A program made the position numbers and the translations under genes. 8,932 nucleotides of DNA from an uncultured Alphaproteobacteria bacterium (lineage in GTDB: Bacteria > Pseudomonadota > Alphaproteobacteria > Caulobacterales > Caulobacteraceae): positions 1 through 8,932 of the forward strand of contig CAIYSH010000379.1 of assembly GCA_903928755.1 (NCBI GenBank), in the 5' to 3' direction. Below, piece by piece: positions 1 to 7,126 of the stretch. Each line of letters begins with the position of its first letter. The first letter of the stretch is position 1. The notes under the pieces were generated by a model that was not told the origin of the DNA, searched no databases, and saw only the letters and a list, made by a program, of their open reading frames with translations.

Positions 1-1322
<1,322 letters not shown>

Positions 1323-1331
1323 TCCGACCTG

Positions 1332-2063
1332 ATGGACCTCAAGGCCGGACAGTCCGTTTCCGGGGCCGACCTTTCCGGGGTCGACTTCACCGATCTTGAT
1401 CTGACCGATTGCGTCTTCACCGACTGTCGGTTCGATGACCTCATCCTGTCCAATACGCTTCTGGAGGGGGCAAGGTTCAAGGGCTGTGTGTTTACAGGCT
1501 GCCGCTTCACCCATGCAGACCTGCGCGAAGCTGTGTTTGAAGACTGCACCCTCTCGGTGCAGCAGTCAGGATGCCAGTTCGCCTTCAGCCGCATGGACAT
1601 GGCGCGGTTCACCCGCTGCGACCTCTCCTTCGGGAAGTTCGACCGGATCGAGGCCTACGGAGCTGAATTCGACACCTGCAATCTGCGCGGTGCCGTGTTC
1701 CTCAAGGCGGACTTCGGCAGGGCCTTTGGACGCAGCGTGGTCCGCACTTCCGGACGCTTCAAGGCCTGCAACCTGGAACTGGCCGACCTGGCAGATCTGG
1801 CGCTTCCCGGGGGCGATCTTGCGGGATCATGTCTTCGGGAAACCGATCTTCGGGCCGCGAACCTTGAAGGGGCGGACCTGACGGATGTTGACCTTTTCCA
1901 GGCCCTGACAGGCGGAACAAGGCTGGCCGGCGCAGACCTGCGGGGGGCCGAGGTCAGCGGTCTGAACCTGATGGTCCTTGGCAGCTATTCCGGCACCCGA
2001 TTTACCGCAGACCAGCAATACCGCCTGCTGGCGGCCCTGGGGGTCGAGATCTTTTCTGATTGA
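1332..2063 (+). CDS. Pentapeptide-repeat protein with Qnr-like two-block layout
   Basis: The 243-residue product is built almost wholly of pentapeptide repeats (consensus A(D/N)LXX with L or F at the centre), which fold as a right-handed quadrilateral beta-helix. An uninterrupted run covers about residues 12-76 (ADLSG, VDFTD, LDLTD, CVFTD, CRFDD and so on). A short break (SVQQSG) is followed by a second register from about residue 81 (CQFAF, SRMDM, ARFTR, CDLSF) to 130, then a looser stretch and a third run (TDLRA, ANLEG, ADLTD, VDLFQ). The tail contains QQYRLLAALGVEI, resembling the C-terminal helix and strand of Qnr/MfpA-type proteins, which bind DNA gyrase as DNA mimics. No signal peptide or membrane segment is visible, so it is probably cytosolic. 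The ATG follows the thiC stop by nine bases without a clear Shine-Dalgarno sequence, suggesting translational coupling. The family call is firm; gyrase binding is inference, because many pentapeptide proteins have no known function. Confidence 0.93.
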   Translation: MDLKAGQSVSGADLSGVDFTDLDLTDCVFTDCRFDDLILSNTLLEGARFKGCVFTGCRFTHADLREAVFEDCTLSVQQSGCQFAFSRMDMARFTRCDLSFGKFDRIEAYGAEFDTCNLRGAVFLKADFGRAFGRSVVRTSGRFKACNLELADLADLALPGGDLAGSCLRETDLRAANLEGADLTDVDLFQALTGGTRLAGADLRGAEVSGLNLMVLGSYSGTRFTADQQYRLLAALGVEIFSD

Positions 2064-2071
2064 AACGTCTT

Positions 2072-2091
2072 GTGATGCCGCCCGGCATCAC
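2072..2091 (+). terminator. Perfect hairpin between the pentapeptide and SPFH genes
   Basis: GTGATGCC (2072-2079) and GGCATCAC (2084-2091) form a perfect 8-bp stem with a GCCC loop. It begins nine bases after the pentapeptide gene's stop codon and ends 13 bases before the ATG chosen for the SPFH gene. No T-tract follows (next bases TACATCTCCC), so it is not a textbook intrinsic terminator. It could be a U-less terminator, an attenuator, a 3'-end stabilising structure, or part of the SPFH leader. The structure is certain as a repeat; its role is not. Confidence 0.45.
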
Positions 2092-2104
2092 TACATCTCC
2101 CACC

Positions 2105-3001
2105 ATGTTCGAAAATGCATCCAACAACCGAATTCCGAAAATCCCTGCCTATTCACCACGCAGGCTGTTGAGCGGTATCGTCCTGGTCGGCGTGCTGTTT
2201 GGTGCCCTTCTTGTCCTGACAAACTGTTCGACGACTGTGCAGCCCGGCAATGTCGGGGTTCGCATCCGGACACTTGGCACCAATGCGGGCGTGCAACAGG
2301 AAGCCCTTCCCGCCCGGTGGTATCTGGTCGGCGTCGGAGAGCGGATCGTGCAGTATCCGGCAATCCAGCGGACCTATACCTATACGCGGGAGTCCGATCA
2401 GTTCGGGTCCGACTCGAATGAAGAGATTTCCTTCAGCGACAACAATGCCTTGCCCATGACGGCAGATGTTCAGGTTGTCATGCGGGTCGACCCGCAGGCG
2501 GCTCCGATCCTCTATACGCGCTATCGCCTCTCCTTCGATCAGCTGTTCCAGGGACCGATCCGCAACGACATCCGTTCCGCGATTGCGGCCGAGACCGAGC
2601 TCGTCCCGGTGGAGTTTCTCTACAGGGGCGGACGCCAGCAGGTTATCCAGAAGGCGCTTTCCCGGGTGCAGAAGAAATGGGCCGCCCAGGGCGTTGCAAT
2701 CAGCCAGCTCGACTGGATCGGGAACATTCGCTACCCGCAGGTGATACTCGACTCAATCCAGGCCAAGACCAAGGCTGACGCAGATACGATCGCAGCCCAG
2801 GCCCGGGTCGCGGTCGCCAAGGCTGTCGCAGAATCCAAGGTCGAGCAGGCCAGGGGTGAGGCCGAAGCCAATCGCCTGCTTGCGCAGTCCATTTCCAGCA
2901 GCCCCGAGGTGGTCCAGCTTCGCGCCATAGAAAAATGGGATGGTCGCCTGCCAAGCGTCACCGGTGGTTCGACTCCCTTTGTGGACATCCGCGGGAAGTA
3001 G
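2105..3001 (+). CDS. SPFH/Band 7 (prohibitin-family) membrane-anchored protein
   Basis: The 298-residue product has a basic N-terminus (about residues 1-20), one hydrophobic segment (about 21-39) and then NCSTTVQPGNVGVRI, the usual opening of an SPFH domain. The SPFH body follows, with NNALPMTADVQVVMRVD and RNDIRSAIAAE. A long Ala/Glu/Lys-rich helix, probably coiled coil, spans about residues 220-263, and the tail RAIEKWDGRLPSV is typical of the short prohibitin-like proteins found in bacteria and some phages. SPFH proteins assemble into membrane rings that scaffold proteases or organise lipid domains; no partner is identifiable here. Cys41 sits where a lipobox cysteine would, but residue -1 is Asn (LTNC), which is atypical, so a transmembrane anchor is as likely as a lipoprotein. 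The frame is open from a TTG at 2060 overlapping the upstream stop. I prefer the ATG at 2105 because it lies beyond the hairpin and gives a clean anchor; ATG 2075 lies inside the stem. None of these starts has a good Shine-Dalgarno sequence. Confidence 0.88.
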   Translation: MFENASNNRIPKIPAYSPRRLLSGIVLVGVLFGALLVLTNCSTTVQPGNVGVRIRTLGTNAGVQQEALPARWYLVGVGERIVQYPAIQRTYTYTRESDQFGSDSNEEISFSDNNALPMTADVQVVMRVDPQAAPILYTRYRLSFDQLFQGPIRNDIRSAIAAETELVPVEFLYRGGRQQVIQKALSRVQKKWAAQGVAISQLDWIGNIRYPQVILDSIQAKTKADADTIAAQARVAVAKAVAESKVEQARGEAEANRLLAQSISSSPEVVQLRAIEKWDGRLPSVTGGSTPFVDIRGK

Positions 3002-3072
3002 CCCCTCCAGGCCTGTCCATTGAGGCAGGAACCGCTCGACGGAGGAAAATGGCTCTGACCTGAAAGGGGCTA
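2999..3072. terminator. Imperfect dyad spanning the convergent SPFH and CDF gene ends
   Basis: TAGCCCCT at 2999-3006 is the exact reverse complement of AGGGGCTA at 3065-3072. The match continues inward as CAGG (3008-3011) against CCTG (3059-3062) after a small internal loop, giving about 12 pairs closing a 47-base loop. The outermost TAG on each strand is the stop codon of each convergent gene, so both transcripts end with the same stop-plus-CCCCT sequence. A bidirectional termination or mRNA 3'-end structure is possible, but the large loop and lack of a T-tract make it weak. Confidence 0.3.
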
Positions 3073-3663
3073 GGCCTCCGCTTCGACACCTTCACGCCGC
3101 GCCGCCTGCCAGACCTCGCGGGCGGCATCCACATTAATTGCGGCAATACACAGTCCCACCACAAGGTCGGGCCATGCGGACTGGGTTGCAATGGTCATGA
3201 GGCCCGCGGCCATGATGCCGATATTGGCCAGGGCATCATTGCGGGCGGAGAGGAAGGCCGCGCGGGTCAGGCTGCCGGCATGTTCCCGATAGCGGGCCAG
3301 CAGGAAGGCGCAGGCCAGATTGACCGCCAGGGCACCCAGACCCGTCACAGACAGGAGCGTGGGATCAGGGACCTGTGGGTGGGTGAACTTACTCACAATG
3401 GTCCAGACGGTTGCCAGTCCCGGTGCCAGCAGGAGTGCCGCCAGACCCATGCCGACTGTGGCACGACGTCGGGCTGACCAGCCCAGTGCCGCCAGAATCA
3501 GCAGGTTGACGGTGGCATCCTCCAGAAAATCCACAGAGTCAGCGAACAGGGATACAGACCCGATCCGTCGCGCCATGATGAACTCCACGGCGAAGTAAAC
3601 CAGATTGGCGAGGGCAACGACAAGGATGGCGCGGCGCAGGGTTCCTGGAATGATCGTGCTCAT
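3070..3663 (-). CDS. Compact cation-diffusion-facilitator-like transporter
   Basis: This 197-residue, strongly hydrophobic inner-membrane protein has about five to six membrane segments and no soluble C-terminal domain. GSVSLFADSVDFLEDATVN (about residues 35-53) matches the CDF second transmembrane helix, with Asp45 and Asp49 forming the DXXXD half of the metal site. LSARNDALANIG (about 138-149) matches the fifth helix, but the usual HXXXD reads SXXXD (Ser139, Asp143). AWPDLVVGLCIAAI near residue 163 is the typical sixth helix. CDF proteins exchange Zn, Co, Fe or Cd for protons; most are near 300 residues with a cytoplasmic regulatory domain, which ends here with a short charged tail. This looks like the known short 'cation transporter' subgroup rather than a truncation, because the reading frame closes cleanly. 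Substrate cannot be told. The start ATG has no strong Shine-Dalgarno sequence. Confidence 0.85.
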   Translation of the reverse strand: MSTIIPGTLRRAILVVALANLVYFAVEFIMARRIGSVSLFADSVDFLEDATVNLLILAALGWSARRRATVGMGLAALLLAPGLATVWTIVSKFTHPQVPDPTLLSVTGLGALAVNLACAFLLARYREHAGSLTRAAFLSARNDALANIGIMAAGLMTIATQSAWPDLVVGLCIAAINVDAAREVWQAARREGVEAEA

Positions 3664-3686
3664 CTGTCCATTCTGTCACACAGGAC

Positions 3687-3715
3687 ACTGTATGTCCCGA
3701 AAGTGGAATTGTCAC
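3687..3715 (-). promoter_or_regulatory. Candidate sigma70-type promoter for the CDF-like gene
   Basis: Read on the minus strand, GTGACA (3715-3710) matches five of six bases of TTGACA. After exactly 17 bases comes TACAGT (3692-3687), four of six matches to TATAAT. The predicted transcript start near 3680 would leave a leader of roughly 17 bases before the ATG at 3663. The -10 overlaps an inverted repeat, GGACA-N5-TGTCC (3683-3697), where a repressor could sit. TGTCACA also occurs twice, at 3674-3680 and 3710-3716. All of this is pattern matching by eye. Confidence 0.35.
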
Positions 3716-3727
3716 ATATGAGGGCTA

Positions 3728-3745
3728 TCCCGTAGCGCTTCGGGA
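3728..3745. promoter_or_regulatory. Near-perfect 18-bp palindrome, operator-like
   Basis: TCCCGTAGCGCTTCGGGA is an 18-bp dyad with a single mismatched pair (the T at 3733 against the T at 3740) and no spacer, centred on AGCGCT. It lies in the divergent region between the CDF-like gene (start 3663) and the acyl-CoA synthetase gene (start 3916), about 50-65 bases upstream of the predicted CDF transcript start. Contiguous dyads of this size often bind dimeric regulators. I recognise no specific regulator's motif. The remainder of 3664-3915 holds a weaker repeat GTTCC-N8-GGAAC (3866-3883) and no other gene that I can support. Confidence 0.35.
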
Positions 3746-3904
3746 GCAGATCATTTGACCTTCCTGGCGGGCCGCACTCTTGAACCCTTGTCTCCCCGAC
3801 AATGCGGCTGGAGAGACAAAAGGATGCTCATTCAAACGCCTCTGGCCAGTTCAAGCCGAAGTCTGGTTCCCACATGCCGGAACGTGCTCTAGTTAAAGTT
3901 GAAC

Positions 3905-3910
3905 GGAGGG
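3905..3910 (+). promoter_or_regulatory. Strong Shine-Dalgarno site fixing the acyl-CoA synthetase start
   Basis: GGAGGG is followed by five bases (TTTCC) and the ATG at 3916. It is the best ribosome site in the upstream frame. In-frame ATGs at 3802 and 3874 lack anything comparable, so the start is placed at 3916. Confidence 0.8.
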
Positions 3911-3915
3911 TTTCC

Positions 3916-5706
3916 ATGCGGCTTCAAGATCGGCTCAGGCGGGACTGGCGTTTCCTTCGCGGTCTCAGCCGCACGCTGAAGCGGGTCAAGTCCATCGCTC
4001 CTGACAGCGAAAACCTGCTCTGTGATGATCTCCAGGCGGCCGTGGACACCTGGCGGAATCGTCGGGCCCTGACCTTCGAAGGCAAGACCCTGACCTTTGG
4101 CGAGATGGACGCCCTGGCCAATCGCTATGCCAACTGGGCCCGCAGCCAGAAACTGAGGCGGGGTGACACGGTCGCGCTTTTCATGCCGAACCGGCTTGAA
4201 TATTTCCCGATCTGGTATGGCCTGACCAAGGTCGGTGTGGTGACCGCCCTGATCAACAATCAGCTTGTCGGCCAGACCCTGGCGCACTGCCTCAACATCT
4301 CTGGTGCCGGCCATGTCATTCTGGATTCCGAAACGGCTCCCGCCTTCGAGGCTGCCCAGGCGTTCCTGAACAAGCCCATGATGCAATGGGTCCATGGCAT
4401 GGTGCACGGGACCCAGCGGGACATGATCCAGACCCTGAGAAGCTGCAGCCAGATTCCTCCTGATCGCTCCGTGCGCGATGGCATGAAGGCCAGTGATCCG
4501 GCGCTCTACATCTTTACATCCGGGACAACGGGTCTGCCAAAGGCGGCCAGGATCAGTCACATGCGGGCCCAGCTCTACATGCGGGGTTTTGCTGCAGCGA
4601 CCGGGGCGACAGCGAACGACCGGATCTATGTCGCCTTGCCGCTCTATCACGCCACAGGGGGGTTGTGCGGCCTTGGCGCTGCCCTGCTCAATGGGGGCTC
4701 GGTGGTCCTGAAGTCGCGTTTCTCGGCCACCCGTTTCTGGCCCGATGTGGTCGAGGAGCAGGCCACCATGTTCGTCTATATCGGTGAGCTCTGCCGCTAT
4801 CTGCTGAACCACGCGCCCAGCGAGGATGAGCGTCGCCACAATCTGCGTCTTGCTTTCGGAAATGGACTGAGCGCCGATGTCTGGGCGGAATTGAAGCCCC
4901 GGTTCAAGGTCCCGGCCGTGCTGGAATTCTACGGCTCCACCGAGGGCAATGTTTCAATGTTCAATTTCGATGGCAAGGTCGGTGCCATTGGCCGGGCCCC
5001 GAAGTGGATCGGGAAGCGTTATAATTTCAGGCTGGTGCAGTTCGATCTTGAAACCGAAGCCCCGGTGCGCGGTTTGACCGGACTGTGTGTGGCCGCCGGA
5101 GTCGGCCAGATCGGCGAGTGCCTCGGCAAGATTGCTGCCTCCGATCCCCGCAGCGAGTTCACGGGCTATGTAGACAAGGCGGCATCGGACAGGAAGATCC
5201 TGCGCGATGTCTTCGAAAACGGCGATGCCTGGTTCCGGACCGGCGATCTGATGAAGACCGATGCGGATGGGTATTATTATTTCGTCGACCGGATCGGCGA
5301 CACCTATCGCTGGAAGGGCGAGAATGTCTCGACCGGCGAGGTCGCCTTGCATCTGCAGGCGGCACCAGGGGTGCTGGAGGCCAATGTCTATGGTGTCGCC
5401 GTCCCCGGGGCCGACGGCCGCGCGGGCATGGCCGGTCTGGTGGTCTCGGAGGATTTCGATCTGAAGCGCTTCGGAGACCATATCAGTCAGGCGCTTCCTC
5501 CCTATGCCCAGCCCGTATTCCTCCGGCTGTTGCCTGTCATCGATACGACAGGCACCTTCAAGCACCGGAAGGTTGATCTGGTCACGGCAGGGTTTGACCC
5601 CGGACTGATCAAGGACAAGGTCTATTACAGGAGCCCGGCAAAGGGCTATGTCCGGCTTACAGCCCCGACCTATGCCAAAATTCTCGCCGAGGGCGTGAAA
5701 CTCTAG
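3916..5706 (+). CDS. FATP-type long-chain acyl-CoA synthetase
   Basis: This 596-residue ATP-dependent ligase of the AMP-binding (ANL) superfamily activates a long- or very-long-chain fatty acid to acyl-AMP and then to its CoA ester, normally at the inner membrane for uptake and degradation or lipid synthesis. Visible motifs in order: the ATP-binding loop YIFTSGTTGLPKAA at about residues 198-211; FYGSTEGNVSMFNFDGKVG from about 338, with Glu343; WFRTGDL at about 439-445, with Asp444; the hinge and signature DRIGDTYRWKGENVS at about 458-472; and TGTFKHRK near 545-552, carrying the C-terminal lysine (Lys549 or Lys552). The wording of these motifs, especially RWKGENVS and TGTFKXXK, matches the FATP/very-long-chain synthetase branch rather than FadD. 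Length is normal for bacterial FATP homologues and the gene is intact. A secreted amidohydrolase starts 62 bases downstream on the same strand. Substrate chain length cannot be deduced. Confidence 0.93.
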   Translation: MRLQDRLRRDWRFLRGLSRTLKRVKSIAPDSENLLCDDLQAAVDTWRNRRALTFEGKTLTFGEMDALANRYANWARSQKLRRGDTVALFMPNRLEYFPIWYGLTKVGVVTALINNQLVGQTLAHCLNISGAGHVILDSETAPAFEAAQAFLNKPMMQWVHGMVHGTQRDMIQTLRSCSQIPPDRSVRDGMKASDPALYIFTSGTTGLPKAARISHMRAQLYMRGFAAATGATANDRIYVALPLYHATGGLCGLGAALLNGGSVVLKSRFSATRFWPDVVEEQATMFVYIGELCRYLLNHAPSEDERRHNLRLAFGNGLSADVWAELKPRFKVPAVLEFYGSTEGNVSMFNFDGKVGAIGRAPKWIGKRYNFRLVQFDLETEAPVRGLTGLCVAAGVGQIGECLGKIAASDPRSEFTGYVDKAASDRKILRDVFENGDAWFRTGDLMKTDADGYYYFVDRIGDTYRWKGENVSTGEVALHLQAAPGVLEANVYGVAVPGADGRAGMAGLVVSEDFDLKRFGDHISQALPPYAQPVFLRLLPVIDTTGTFKHRKVDLVTAGFDPGLIKDKVYYRSPAKGYVRLTAPTYAKILAEGVKL

Positions 5707-5743
5707 CCGCGCATGTTGTGCGAAGGCCTTGGGCGCTGTCTAA

Positions 5744-5770
5744 ATGGGAGTCTGTTCAGGAGACTCCCAT
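5744..5770 (+). promoter_or_regulatory. Perfect inverted repeat covering the amidohydrolase start site, with two GANTC sites
   Basis: ATGGGAGTCT (5744-5753) and AGACTCCCAT (5761-5770) are exact reverse complements separated by the seven-base loop GTTCAGG. The right arm includes the first two bases of the ATG at 5769, and the Shine-Dalgarno AGGAG (5758-5762) lies half in the loop and half in the stem. As RNA, the hairpin would hide the start codon; as DNA, it is a dyad operator candidate. Each arm contains a GANTC site (5748-5752 and 5762-5766), the CcrM methylation sequence of many alphaproteobacteria. A weak promoter-like pair, TTGTGC (5716) and TCTAAA (5739), lies just upstream. No T-tract follows, which argues against a terminator. 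Confidence 0.6.
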
Positions 5771-7088
5771 GTCGCGCAAAATGCTCGCCGCCGGCCTTTC
5801 GGCCATCGCCCTGCTCGCTGTTGCCGGATCAACACAGGCCCGCAGCGTTCCTGCGGACAAGGCCGCCATCGACGCCCAGTTGAACAGGTTTTACCCGCAT
5901 CTGGACGGCCTCTACAAAGACCTGCACGCGCACCCGGAACTGGGCTTCCAGGAGACTGAAACGGCCAGAAAACTGGCGGCCGAGATGCGCGCTCTCGGAT
6001 TCACGGTGACCGAACATATTGCCGGCACCGGCATTGTTGCCGTTTACAGGAATGGCCCGGGGCCGACGGTCATGGTGCGGACCGAGATGGATGCCCTTCC
6101 CATGGAGGAAAAGACCGGCCTCTCCTACGCCAGCCATGTGATCGCCACCTGGAACGGCAAGCAGACCCCGGTCGATCACGCCTGCGGCCACGACATCCAC
6201 ATGGCCTCCTGGGTGGGGACAGCCCAGGCCCTGGTGGCCATGAAGTCCAGGTGGCATGGCACCCTCATGTTTGTCGGCCAACCGGCCGAGGAGACCACCG
6301 GCGGGGCCCGTGGCATGATCGCCGACGGGATTTTTACGAAATTCCCCAAGCCGGATGTCGGCTTTGCCCTGCATGTGGGTCCGGCGGGTTATGATGAGGT
6401 GACCTACCGTCCCGGGGTCAACAGCTCCAACTCCGACAGCCTGGAAATCCTGTTCAAGGGACGGGGCGGACATGGCTCGACCCCCAGCATCACCATTGAC
6501 CCCGTGATCGAAGCTGCCCGTTTCACCATGGACGTCCAGACCGTCGTCAGCCGGGAAAAGGACCCGGCGGCCTTTGGCGTCATAACGATTGGCGCGATCC
6601 AGAGTGGAAACGCGGGGAACATCATTCCGGATACGGCCCTGCTGCGGGGCACGATCCGCAGTTATGACGGTGGCGTTCGCAGCAAGCTGCTGGATGGTAT
6701 CCGGCGGACAGCGGCTGCGGTTGCTGCCATGGCAGGCGCTCCGGCCCCGGATGTGGATATCGTTGTCGGCGGCCGCGCCGTGATCAATGACGAAACGGTC
6801 ACGGCCAGAACGGCTGCAGTTTTCAAAACGGCCTTTGGTCCGAAGGCGACGGTCCAGCCTTCGCCAGGCCCGCAGAGCGAGGATTATTCCGAATTCATCA
6901 TCGCAGGTGTGCCGTCCCTGTTCTTCGGCATTGGCGGTTATGATCCTGCAAAGATCGCTGAAGCGGCTGCCAAGGGTCAGGTGCTGGCTGCCAACCACTC
7001 ACCCTATTTCGCGCCGGTGCCCGAGCCGACCATCCGCAATGGCGTCGCGGCCATGACCCTCGCCGTCCTCAACCAACTTGCCCCCTGA
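5769..7088 (+). CDS. Secreted M20-family metallo-amidohydrolase
   Basis: The 439-residue product begins with a Sec signal peptide (MSRK, a hydrophobic stretch, then STQA before Arg25), so it is probably periplasmic or secreted. The mature part matches M20 amidohydrolases of the IAA-amino-acid hydrolase/aminoacylase type: DLHAHPELGFQE near the N-terminus, RTEMDALPMEE (Asp108), HACGHDIHMA with Cys139 and His141, GQPAEETTGG with Glu174 and Glu175, ALHVGP with His202, and AANHSPYF with His410. These fit the family's two-metal site. RGGHGSTP near residues 236-243 marks the lid or dimerisation domain. Members split N-acyl or N-aryl amides of amino acids; the precise substrate is unknown. The ATG at 5769 is chosen because AGGAG lies six bases upstream and the signal peptide starts there; a GTG at 5718 is in frame but has no support. 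A perfect inverted repeat overlaps the start. An SRPBCC gene follows after 38 bases. Confidence 0.92.
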   Translation: MSRKMLAAGLSAIALLAVAGSTQARSVPADKAAIDAQLNRFYPHLDGLYKDLHAHPELGFQETETARKLAAEMRALGFTVTEHIAGTGIVAVYRNGPGPTVMVRTEMDALPMEEKTGLSYASHVIATWNGKQTPVDHACGHDIHMASWVGTAQALVAMKSRWHGTLMFVGQPAEETTGGARGMIADGIFTKFPKPDVGFALHVGPAGYDEVTYRPGVNSSNSDSLEILFKGRGGHGSTPSITIDPVIEAARFTMDVQTVVSREKDPAAFGVITIGAIQSGNAGNIIPDTALLRGTIRSYDGGVRSKLLDGIRRTAAAVAAMAGAPAPDVDIVVGGRAVINDETVTARTAAVFKTAFGPKATVQPSPGPQSEDYSEFIIAGVPSLFFGIGGYDPAKIAEAAAKGQVLAANHSPYFAPVPEPTIRNGVAAMTLAVLNQLAP

Positions 7089-7116
7089 TCTGACCCGGGC
7101 GATCTGACCTTTTTAT

Positions 7117-7120
7117 GGAG
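7117..7120 (+). promoter_or_regulatory. Shine-Dalgarno site fixing the SRPBCC gene start
   Basis: GGAG lies six bases before the ATG at 7127. The upstream in-frame ATG at 7115 overlaps this site and has no ribosome site of its own, and the signal peptide begins cleanly at 7127. Confidence 0.7.
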
Positions 7121-7126
7121 CTGACC

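Noticed and set aside
1332..2063. Naming the pentapeptide protein qnr
   Set aside because: Similarity is in layout and short repeat motifs only; length differs and no alignment could be run, so no gene symbol is given.
3802..3915. N-terminal extension of the acyl-CoA synthetase from ATG 3802 or 3874
   Set aside because: The extra residues are polar and unlike the family, neither ATG has a good ribosome site, and GGAGGG sits just before ATG 3916.
3889..4839. Long open frame (316 codons) on the minus strand opposite the acyl-CoA synthetase gene
   Set aside because: It is a mirror of a well-conserved ANL-superfamily gene, with no recognisable protein features.
5723..5730. Perfect eight-base palindrome AAGGCCTT in the gap before the amidohydrolase
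   Set aside because: Too short to separate from chance in a GC-rich sequence, and not part of a larger symmetric element.
5718..5768. GTG at 5718 as the amidohydrolase start
   Set aside because: It would bury the signal peptide behind 17 non-hydrophobic residues; AGGAG plus ATG at 5769 is better.
5744..5770. Inverted repeat as an intrinsic terminator of the acyl-CoA synthetase gene
   Set aside because: It overlaps the next start codon and is followed by GTCGCGC rather than a T-tract.
5829..6998. Long open frame (389 codons) on the minus strand opposite the amidohydrolase gene
   Set aside because: The plus-strand frame is an unmistakable M20 enzyme with all metal-site motifs. The antisense product has no recognisable domain and is typical of high-GC antisense openness.
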